From: an uncultured Planctomycetota bacterium
GTDB taxonomy: Bacteria > Planctomycetota > Planctomycetia > Gemmatales > HRBIN36
DNA length: 64,000 bases
Assembly (NCBI GenBank): GCA_937944855.1
Contig: CALFAY010000018.1
Location: 1-64,000, forward strand
Direction of reading: 5' to 3'
Shown: positions 51,128 through 58,226 of the stretch, one piece after another
Layout of the letters: every line of letters starts with the position of its first letter
Position numbering within the stretch: the first letter of the stretch is position 1
Position numbers and translations under genes: made by a program
The notes under the pieces: generated by a model
What the model was told of the DNA's origin: nothing
What the model saw: the letters and a program-made list of their open reading frames with translations, nothing else
Database searches by the model: none

Positions 51128-52643
51128 CGGCCAATCGCACCAGGGCTTCAACCAGACCCTCCGCAGTGTACTGCTCAGCTTCTCCAGCCACTACAAAACC
51201 CAATTCTCGAATGGCCGCACTCGTGATCGGGCTGATAGAAACCAGGTGAATGGTCCGACCGATTTCGTTTCGCTGCCAAGAGTCGAGCATACGCAGGAAG
51301 CCCCTGGCAATGCTGGAACTGGACAGCGTAACGAAGATGGGCTGCCCGGACACCAGCGCCTCTCGGACGGCAGGTTCCAGCCGCTCCACGTCCCGCTGGG
51401 AATACACAGCGAGTTGTCGGACGAAGCAAACCTCCCGCAGGGTTTCCAGGAGCACTTCGCGTCCCCGATCCGCCCGGGCCAGCAGAACCCGTTTTTCCCG
51501 GACCAGCGGAATCAAGCCATCGGCCAAGGCTTCGGATGTGAATGCTTCTGGCGTGTAATCGGCCCGTAGATGATAGCGATGCAATGCGGCCGCCGTCTGG
51601 CTTCCGATCGCGGCTAGGCGGAGATGGCCGAGACGCCTTAGATCGTGTCCCCGGTCCACGAGGCGATTCAGAAACGCTGACACGCCATTGGCACTGGTAA
51701 ATACCAACCAATCGAATTCGAGCAACCGATCCAGTACGGCATCCACTTCTGATGGATCGGGCGGCGGTCCGATTTCTACCACCGGCTGATGGAGCACGCA
51801 GGCCCCGAGACGTTCGAGACGGCGCATTATCTCCGCGGCCTGATGACGCGGCCGGGTCACGATCACCGTCTTGCCGAACAAGGGGAGACGCTCAAACCAT
51901 GCCAGTTGTTGCCGTAAGAGGACGACCTCTCCGACAAGGATGATAACCGGACCGTGGATTTCCGTCGAGCGGATCCGCTCTGGCAGATTCTCCAGGGTTC
52001 CGACGACTGTACGTTGACGGTTCGTGCCTGCCCATTCGATGCAGGCGGCGGGACAACTTGCGGGGCGACCGTGGCGTATCAGAGCGGATGTGATCTCGGC
52101 GATGCGGCCCAGTCCCATGTAGATCGCCAAGGTTCCGGGCAGTCGGGCTAAGCCGGCCCAGTCCACGGACGTGCCTTTCTCCGGGCATTCATGGCCCGTG
52201 ACCAGGGTGACGTTGCTGGCGAGCCGCCGGTCTGTCAGCGGGATGCCGCTCGCCGTCGCCGCCGCCAGCGCCGCCGTCACGCCGGGCACCACTTCAAAAG
52301 CGATTCCCGCCGCCCGGAGGGCTGCCGCTTCCTCGGCCCCGCGGCCGAAGATCCACGGATCGCCCCCCTTCAAACGGACCACCTGTTCGCCTCGACGGGC
52401 GGCTTCAATCATCAGTTCACAGATTTGGGGTAGCTTCTCCGCGTGAGGTCCGGGCAGATCAGCCACCGCTATCAGACGGGCTTGAGGAGCGTACCGGAGA
52501 GTCGCTGCGGGAACGAGACGGTCGTAGATGACCAGGTCCGCCTCAGCCAGACACTCAACGGCTCGAAGCGTCATTAAGGCCGGGTCGCCGGGACCGGCTC
52601 CGACCAGACAGACACGGCCGGTTGCGGAAGGAGGTTCGGACAT
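51111..52643 (-). CDS. Fused uroporphyrinogen-III C-methyltransferase and uroporphyrinogen-III synthase
   Basis: 510 residues from the ATG at 52643. Residues about 10-250 are the CobA/SUMT methylase: VCLVGAGPGDPALMTLRA, VIYDRLV, VRLKGGDPWIFGRGAEE, VVPGVTAALAAA, PLTDRRLA and IYMGLGR. Residues about 255-505 are a HemD domain: VIVTRPRHQAAEIMRRLERLG, FDWLVFTSANGVSAFL, and VSISPITSAAIRELGF at the end. It converts hydroxymethylbilane through uroporphyrinogen III to precorrin-2, the branch to siroheme and cobalamin. No CysG dehydrogenase part is fused. It is cytoplasmic and lies divergent from the CAP-domain gene. CobA-HemD fusions of this kind are known in other phyla. Confidence 0.93.
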   Translation of the reverse strand: MSEPPSATGRVCLVGAGPGDPALMTLRAVECLAEADLVIYDRLVPAATLRYAPQARLIAVADLPGPHAEKLPQICELMIEAARRGEQVVRLKGGDPWIFGRGAEEAAALRAAGIAFEVVPGVTAALAAATASGIPLTDRRLASNVTLVTGHECPEKGTSVDWAGLARLPGTLAIYMGLGRIAEITSALIRHGRPASCPAACIEWAGTNRQRTVVGTLENLPERIRSTEIHGPVIILVGEVVLLRQQLAWFERLPLFGKTVIVTRPRHQAAEIMRRLERLGACVLHQPVVEIGPPPDPSEVDAVLDRLLEFDWLVFTSANGVSAFLNRLVDRGHDLRRLGHLRLAAIGSQTAAALHRYHLRADYTPEAFTSEALADGLIPLVREKRVLLARADRGREVLLETLREVCFVRQLAVYSQRDVERLEPAVREALVSGQPIFVTLSSSSIARGFLRMLDSWQRNEIGRTIHLVSISPITSAAIRELGFVVAGEAEQYTAEGLVEALVRLAATSSP

Positions 52644-52716
52644 CGAAAGTTGATCTACCGCTTTTCTTGAGTGGGGACAACTGGTCACGACGGTTGGTTT
52701 GGTGCATATTGGGATC

Positions 52717-53226
52717 ATGATGAGACGCCGAGCAGATCCGACTATGCGGGCCTTGATGGGGGGCGTTTTCTGGCTCCCTTTATTGCTGCTGCTCCTGGGT
52801 GCTGCCCGCTTTGCTGGCGGCGAGCCTTTCCGCCTTACCGACGAGGAGCAGCTTTTGATCGACTTGACGAATCAGGAACGGGCCAAAGAAGAGCTTCGAC
52901 CTCTGAAAGCTCATCCGCTGCTCATGCAGGCGGCCCGGGAACACGCCGCCAACATGGCCCGACAGCAGAAGATGGATCACGTTCTTGACGGGAAGGAGCC
53001 AAGGGATCGCGTCCGGCAAGTCGGCTACCGATTCCGGTATCTGGGGGAAAACGTAGCCAGCGGTTATCGGACTCTGGAAGGAGTCGTTCGCGGCTGGATG
53101 GGCTCGGAAGGGCATCGGGCGAATATTCTGCGAAGCGAATTCACCGAAATCGGGGTTGGCGTGGTCCGAGACAGTCAGGGGAAGCCGTATTACACGCAGG
53201 TTCTGGCCACTCCGATGCAACGCTGA
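52717..53226 (+). CDS. Secreted CAP/SCP-domain protein
   Basis: 169 residues from the ATG at 52717; ATG at 52720 or 52744 are alternatives. The hydrophobic stretch FWLPLLLLLLGAARFAGG forms a signal peptide. The CAP fold follows: LTNQERAKEELRPLKAHPLLMQAAREHAANMARQQKMDH, then YLGENVASGY, GWMGSEGHRANILRSEFTEIGVGVVRD and YYTQVLATP. The conserved His of AREHAANMA and the GHRANIL motif are intact, as is the GENVASG segment. Bacterial members of this family are extracellular proteins of unknown function. It stands alone, upstream of the probable 6S RNA gene. Confidence 0.85.
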   Translation: MMRRRADPTMRALMGGVFWLPLLLLLLGAARFAGGEPFRLTDEEQLLIDLTNQERAKEELRPLKAHPLLMQAAREHAANMARQQKMDHVLDGKEPRDRVRQVGYRFRYLGENVASGYRTLEGVVRGWMGSEGHRANILRSEFTEIGVGVVRDSQGKPYYTQVLATPMQR

Positions 53227-53361
53227 GTGTGCCGATTCGCATCCGTCTGCCCAGGCCCTGGTTTCAAGGCGCTGTTCCCAGGACTGCCCGTCAGATTGAG
53301 CCAGTTGTCCGCGTGGGACCGAGACGGAGATTGCCCTTTTCTCCAGGTGTGGAACTTTCTG

Positions 53362-53396
53362 GTGATTCCCGGAAGCCGGTCTGCTATACTGACATC
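53362..53396 (+). promoter_or_regulatory. Extended -10 promoter of the structured RNA
   Basis: An extended -10 element, TGCTATACT (TGn at 53382-53384 and TATACT at 53385-53390), lies seven bases before the predicted transcript start at about 53397. The -35 is poor (GTGATT at 53362-53367, 17-base spacer), but extended -10 promoters need little -35 help. Confidence 0.5.
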
Positions 53397-53666
53397 AACG
53401 GAGCTTCCGGAGGGGGAGGAAACCCCTGCGGTGTTCGTGATGAATGGCATCTTTTGGAGAACCGATGCCGTAACCCGCTTGGGCCGGATGCGGCTTCCGG
53501 CGCTTGCAAGCCCACCGATTGCAGTGGGATCCAAAACCCGGAACCCAGGCCCATACCTGAACTGCGGGTTCTCAAAAGCATTCACACGGCACAGGTGGAG
53601 GCGGAATCCTCCTCCCGGAGCGACGTCGAAACGCTGCCTTTCCGCAAGTGCTTGGCAGCGTTTTTT
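53397..53666 (+). ncRNA. ssrS: Structured non-coding RNA, probable 6S RNA
   Basis: A transcript of about 235 nt plus a terminator. The 5' part GGAGGGGGAGGA (about 53409-53420) pairs with TCCTCCTCCCGGAG (about 53607-53620) as a closing stem. Next come CTGCGGTGTTCGTGATG on the 5' side, which matches the GGTGTTCGT-type segment of the 6S central bubble, and CAGGTGGAGGCGGAAT on the 3' side. Inside is a long irregular hairpin: CTTTTGGAGAACC pairs with GGTTCTCAAAAG, then CTTCCGG with CCGGAA, TGGGCC with GGCCCA and CCCAC with GTGGG. 6S RNA mimics an open promoter and binds the housekeeping polymerase. The gene has its own promoter and terminator. RNase P, SRP RNA and tmRNA signatures are absent. Confidence 0.6.
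53629..53666 (+). terminator. Intrinsic terminator of the structured RNA
   Basis: AAACGCTGCC at 53629-53638 pairs perfectly with GGCAGCGTTT at 53654-53663. The loop is 15 bases, and the stem runs directly into six T residues at 53661-53666. It is the strongest intrinsic terminator in the window. Confidence 0.8.
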
Positions 53667-53762
53667 GTTGCGCCAGCCCTGATTAGCCTTCGCAGCTGCG
53701 TATGAACATATGTGCTCTACATCAGCTAAAATTTTTGCAAGAAGAATGGTTTTTTTGTTGTG

Positions 53763-53818
53763 CTTTTGTGGCAATAGGTTGGGGCATCGTCAGCTGGCTT
53801 TTTTCAGCTGCACAAAAG
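53763..53818. repeat. Nested inverted repeats forming a stacked hairpin
   Basis: CTTTTGTG at 53763-53770 is the perfect complement of CACAAAAG at 53811-53818. The inner pair CAGCTG at 53791-53796 and CAGCTG at 53805-53810 encloses an 8-base loop with six T. The inner hairpin ends exactly where the outer arm begins, so the two helices can stack. It could act as an RNA element or as the end of a transcript. Confidence 0.5.
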
Positions 53819-54205
53819 GTTTCTAGTTGACTCGAAAAACTGATCCGGTAAGCTGCTCCGCGATAGAACCGCGCCGCAAGCCGGAAGCGGTCATTCTCAG
53901 GGAGAGGAAAAGGCGACTCGGGGGTACTCTGAAGGTACCAGCTTGCCCGACGGGCAATGGAATGCATCCCCACAAGCTCTTCGCCCGTGGGTCCGATCCA
54001 ACCGACGGACCACTCCACAATCCAGGAATGGGACTTCGGAATTCATGGGCTGACTCGGCATGATACCACAGGCATCGATCCTGCTGGATAACCTCCAGCC
54101 GACTGCTTTCTCAGACTTGCGTGCAAAAACCTCGCTCGCCCGTGGCGGACCCCAACCGCAGCAGTTATGCCGTGGCGGGGAAGGCGTCCCGACATCCCTT
54201 TGAGG

Positions 54206-54408
54206 CCAGACTCCAGCCCTCGGACAGTTGCCGTCTGCTTCCGACGCTGGAGGGCAGGGAGGCCCGAAGAGTCTGCCGGGAAGTGCAGAAGCCAGGTTGC
54301 GGCCGGCGCTGTCTGAGGCTGGTTTTGACACAACGATGGCACGGAGGAAGTCAACGTCTCCGAGCTGCGAATAAGCGGACACCCCTAGACCAGACTCCAG
54401 CCCTCGGA
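54206..54408. repeat. 19-base direct repeat, two copies
   Basis: CCAGACTCCAGCCCTCGGA occurs at 54206-54224 and again at 54390-54408, 184 bases apart, in the same orientation. The sequence between them is GC-rich and has no gene. The copies could be ends of a small element, protein-binding sites, or leftovers of a duplication. Confidence 0.6.
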
Positions 54409-54659
54409 GCGAGCGGACCGGTTTGAAGGCAGGACGGCCCAGGGCAGGAAGCTCAACCCGGCGACCAGGGACTCGGCGAGGGATTGAATCAACCGGGCAT
54501 CGCTCCTCCGGGGCTGGATTTCGTTGTCAGGTCATCCCTTCCGACGGTTCCGGTCATGCCTCGCCAGTTCCCGCTCGTTCCTGACACGTCGCGTCGGCAA
54601 CCGTCCGTGATCCTATAATTCCCCACGGAATTCGCGGTAAAACCGGGGCAGTTGGCAGC

Positions 54660-57600
54660 ATGGCGGGGTTTCTCGACCTGATTGGACAGCGTGTGGTCAT
54701 TTTCGACGGGGCGATGGGCACCAACATCCATCGTCATGAACCGTCGTTGTCCGACTTCGGCGGAAAGGAGAACTGTGTCGAGTGGCTGAACCTGACCCGG
54801 CCGGACATCATCCTGTCCATCCACAGCAGCTTTTTTGAAGTCGGCTGCGATGCCGTCGAAACCAACACCTTCGGAGCCACCCGGTTGACGCTCGGCGAAT
54901 TCGGCGCGCAGGAATACGTCGCCGAGATCAACCGGCGTGCCGTGGCCATTGCCCAGGAGGCCGCCCAGCGTTTCAGCACTCCAGACCATCCCCGCTTCGT
55001 CATCGGCAGCATCGGTCCGGGCACGCGGCCCGTTTCACTGGTTGGCACGGCAGGACGCATCAGCTTCGACGAGTGCCACGCCGTCTATGCCGAGCAGGTC
55101 CGGGTGCTGCTGGAAAGCGGCGTGGATGCGTTGCTCATCGAAACCTGCTTCGACATCCTCCAGGCCAAGGCAGCCGCCATTGCCGCCGCGGATACGATGC
55201 AGGCCATCGGCATCCGAGTCCCCCTGATGGTTCAGGTCACCATCGAAACCACAGGCACGATGCTGGCCGGGACCGACATCGCCTCCGCACTGACCACCCT
55301 GGAGGCCCTGCCGGTCGATGTCATCGGCATCAACTGTGCCACCGGCCCGAAAGAGATGGAGGACCACATCCGCCATCTCAGCACCTACTGCCGACGGGCC
55401 ATCAGTTGTCTGCCCAATGCCGGCATCCCGGAGAACATCGGCGGCAAGGCGGTCTTTCCGCTCACGCCGCAAGCCCTGGCCGAGGCGCTGGCGCACTTTG
55501 TCCATGATTTCGGCGTCAATATCGTGGGCGGGTGTTGCGGCACGACGCCGGAGCACCTCGCGGAAGTCGTCCGTCGCCTGCGGGGAGTACAGCCCCGGCC
55601 TCGACAGCCGGTCTTCGAGCCGAGCGTCTCCAGTCTCTTCCAATCGGTACCGCTCCGCATGACGCCCGGCCCGCTCATCGTCGGCGAACGCACCAACACG
55701 ACCGGCAGCCGCAAGTTCAAGCAGCTGCTGGAGGCCGACGACATCGAAGGCATGATCGCCATGGCACGCGAGCAGCAGGACGAAGGGGCGCACCTGCTGG
55801 ATGTCTGCGTCGCTTATCCGGGCCGGGACGAAGTTCGGGACATGGTGCGCATTCTGGAGCGGTTGAACGAATCCATCCGTCTGCCGCTGGTCATCGACAC
55901 GACCGAATGGCAGGTCATGGAAGCGGCTTTGAAATGCTGCTCCGGCAAGCCAATCCTCAACTCGGTCAACCTCGAAGAAGGCCGCAAGAAACTCGACATC
56001 GTCGCACCGTTGGCAAAACGCTTCGGTGCCGCCCTGGTGGCGTTGTCGATTGACGAAGAGGGCCAGGCGACGACGGCCGACTGGAAGTTTCGCGTTGCCC
56101 GACGGATCTACGACATCTGTACGCAGGAGTATGGCTTCGATCCCAGCGACTTGATGTTCGATCCGTTGACGCTGCCGGTCACGACCGGCCAACCCGAGTT
56201 GTACAACGCTGCCGTTGAAACCCTGGAAGCCATCCGGAGGATCAAGGCCGAACTGCCGGGGGCGAGCACCTGGCTGGGACTGAGCAACATCAGCTTCGGT
56301 CTCGATCCATATCCGCGGCAGGTCGTCAATTCGGTGTTCCTTCGCCTGGCCCTGGACGCAGGACTCGACATCGCCATCCTCAACGCCAGCAAGATTCTAC
56401 CGCTGAACGAGGTGGATCCGGCTGGCCGGGAACTGGCACGCCGACTGCTCCTCAACGACCGTCGTGACGGCGACCCGCTCCAAGCCTTGATCGCCCATTA
56501 CGCCAGGATGGGAGGCCTGAAGAGTGCCGGCAGGAAAATCGTCCACCTGGGCGACACCGTCGAAGAACGGCTCAAACAGGCGATCATTCAGGGCCGACGC
56601 GATTCGCTGCTGGCCGACCTGGACGCCGCCCGTCAGAAATACTCCCCGCTGGACATCATCAACAACATTCTGCTTGAAGGAATGAAAGTCGTCGGCGAGC
56701 TGTTCGCCTCCGGGGAGATGCAGTTACCCTTCGTCCTCCAGTCGGCGGAGGTGATGAAGGCGGCAGTCAAGTATCTCGAACAGTTCATGGAAAAGGCCGT
56801 CGGGGCGGAGAAAGGCCGCCTGGTGCTGGCTACCGTCAAAGGTGATGTCCACGACATCGGCAAGAATCTGGTGGACATCATTCTGACCAACAACGGCTAC
56901 AAGGTGTACAACCTGGGCATCAAGCAGCCGATCGAGACCATTCTGCAAGCCGCCCTGGAGTATCATGCGGACGCCATCGGCATGAGCGGATTGCTCGTGA
57001 AGTCCACCGTGGTCATGAAGGAGAACCTGGAAATCCTGAACGAACGGGGAATCACCTTGCCGGTGATCTGCGGCGGAGCGGCCCTGACCCGTCGCTATGT
57101 CGAGGAAACCCTGCGGTCCGTGTACAAAGGGCCGGTTTATTACGGTGAGGACGCCTTTGCCGGGCTGCGGCTCATGGACGAACTGTGCAACCCGCGACGT
57201 CGGCTCAAGCGGGCCAGAGAAGGTGCAGGCCGGCTGTCCGCGGAGTTGGCGACCGCGGAGCTTGCCGACTTCACCGACGAGGCTGGTCCGAACGGTACGA
57301 AGGCAAGAGCCGCCGAGGCCGAGACGGTTTCGCCTCTGCCTCGCCGCAGTGTGCTGCCCAGCCCGGATGTGCCCAAACCGCCGTTTCTCGGCGTTCGGAC
57401 GGTCCGAGACATCCCGATGGCCAACGTCTTTCCATTTCTCAACGTCCGCACGCTCTTCAGCACCCAATGGCAATTACGCCGTAATAACGTTAAGCCGGCA
57501 GACTACGAGCGAATGCTCAAAGCGTTCGCCTACCCGACCCTGGAACGGCTCAAGAAGACGTGCCTGGACGAGAACCTGCTTCAGCCAGCCGCCGTGTATG

Positions 57601-58184
57601 GGTTTTTCCCGTGTGCCGGAGAGGGCGATGACCTCGTGGTTTTCGAGAACGATCGACGGACCGAACGGCTGCGCTTCAGTTTTCCCCGTCAGCAAAGTGG
57701 GGAAGGATTATGTCTGAGCGACTATTTTCGCCCCGTCGGTCCCGAAGGCGCCGAGGATTACGTGTGCTTCTTCGTCGTCACTGTCGGTCCCGCGGTCGGA
57801 CGACGGACGCGGGAGTTGTTTGAAAGCCATCAATACTCTGAGTACCTGTTCCTGCATGGCTTGAGCGTCGAATCAGCAGAAGCCTTGGCGGAGTATTTCC
57901 ACAAACGCATCCGCCAGGAGTGGGGCATCGCCGACCAGGACGCCCAGGAGATCCAGAGGCTCTTCAAGCTGCACTACCGTGGCTGCCGCTACAGTTTCGG
58001 CTACCCGGCCTGTCCGAATCTGGAGGACCAGGCAAAACTTTTCGAGTTGCTGCATCCGGAACAGATCGGCGTGACCCTGACCGAAAGTTTCCTGCTCGAC
58101 CCCGAGCAGTCCACCTCAGCCCTGGTCGTCCATCATCCTACCGCCAAGTATTTCAACGTGAAAAGCTGCGTCGCCATCCGGTAG
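54660..58184 (+). CDS. metH: Cobalamin-dependent methionine synthase
   Basis: 1174 residues, four modules in canonical order. Residues 1-320 are the homocysteine-binding barrel with zinc ligands in GINCATGP (about 226) and GGCCGTTPEH (about 291). Residues about 340-600 are the folate-binding barrel (IVGERTNTTGSRKF, DEGAHLLDVCVAYPGRDE). Residues about 640-870 are the cobalamin cap and Rossmann domain with DVHDIGKN near 728-735, whose His coordinates cobalt. Residues about 905-1174 are the reactivation domain (CRYSFGYPACPNLED). It makes methionine from homocysteine and methyl-tetrahydrofolate. The hydrolase gene starts 42 bases downstream. Confidence 0.95.
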   Translation: MAGFLDLIGQRVVIFDGAMGTNIHRHEPSLSDFGGKENCVEWLNLTRPDIILSIHSSFFEVGCDAVETNTFGATRLTLGEFGAQEYVAEINRRAVAIAQEAAQRFSTPDHPRFVIGSIGPGTRPVSLVGTAGRISFDECHAVYAEQVRVLLESGVDALLIETCFDILQAKAAAIAAADTMQAIGIRVPLMVQVTIETTGTMLAGTDIASALTTLEALPVDVIGINCATGPKEMEDHIRHLSTYCRRAISCLPNAGIPENIGGKAVFPLTPQALAEALAHFVHDFGVNIVGGCCGTTPEHLAEVVRRLRGVQPRPRQPVFEPSVSSLFQSVPLRMTPGPLIVGERTNTTGSRKFKQLLEADDIEGMIAMAREQQDEGAHLLDVCVAYPGRDEVRDMVRILERLNESIRLPLVIDTTEWQVMEAALKCCSGKPILNSVNLEEGRKKLDIVAPLAKRFGAALVALSIDEEGQATTADWKFRVARRIYDICTQEYGFDPSDLMFDPLTLPVTTGQPELYNAAVETLEAIRRIKAELPGASTWLGLSNISFGLDPYPRQVVNSVFLRLALDAGLDIAILNASKILPLNEVDPAGRELARRLLLNDRRDGDPLQALIAHYARMGGLKSAGRKIVHLGDTVEERLKQAIIQGRRDSLLADLDAARQKYSPLDIINNILLEGMKVVGELFASGEMQLPFVLQSAEVMKAAVKYLEQFMEKAVGAEKGRLVLATVKGDVHDIGKNLVDIILTNNGYKVYNLGIKQPIETILQAALEYHADAIGMSGLLVKSTVVMKENLEILNERGITLPVICGGAALTRRYVEETLRSVYKGPVYYGEDAFAGLRLMDELCNPRRRLKRAREGAGRLSAELATAELADFTDEAGPNGTKARAAEAETVSPLPRRSVLPSPDVPKPPFLGVRTVRDIPMANVFPFLNVRTLFSTQWQLRRNNVKPADYERMLKAFAYPTLERLKKTCLDENLLQPAAVYGFFPCAGEGDDLVVFENDRRTERLRFSFPRQQSGEGLCLSDYFRPVGPEGAEDYVCFFVVTVGPAVGRRTRELFESHQYSEYLFLHGLSVESAEALAEYFHKRIRQEWGIADQDAQEIQRLFKLHYRGCRYSFGYPACPNLEDQAKLFELLHPEQIGVTLTESFLLDPEQSTSALVVHHPTAKYFNVKSCVAIR

Positions 58185-58226
58185 AATCATGGCTCTGCCT
58201 CGGACTTCACACCGCGAGGGCGAATC

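Larger units (their letters stand above)
53671..54659. other. Non-coding region between the structured RNA and metH
   Basis: About 990 bases without a credible gene. Features: an AT-rich patch at about 53720-53760; a palindrome CGCAGCTGCG at 53691-53700; a nested hairpin at 53763-53818; and a 19-base direct repeat at 54206 and 54390. Translations of short frames (53827-54063, 54121-54426) look like non-coding, repeat-type sequence. The metH promoter must be near the right end. I found no recognisable cobalamin or SAH riboswitch. Confidence 0.5.

Noticed and set aside
53397-53666. Alternative identities for the structured RNA (RNase P RNA, SRP RNA, tmRNA)
   Set aside because: The GAGGAAAGTCCGGGC core of RNase P, the tetraloop/GGAA-AGCAGCC segment of SRP RNA and the tRNA-like ends of tmRNA are absent.
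54121-54426. Short open frames in the region before metH as genes
   Set aside because: They carry no ribosome site, no domain and a biased composition consistent with repeat-type non-coding sequence.
53671-54659. A cobalamin or SAH riboswitch ahead of metH
   Set aside because: I looked for the B12-box and the SAH core pattern and found neither. A covariance-model search would be decisive.
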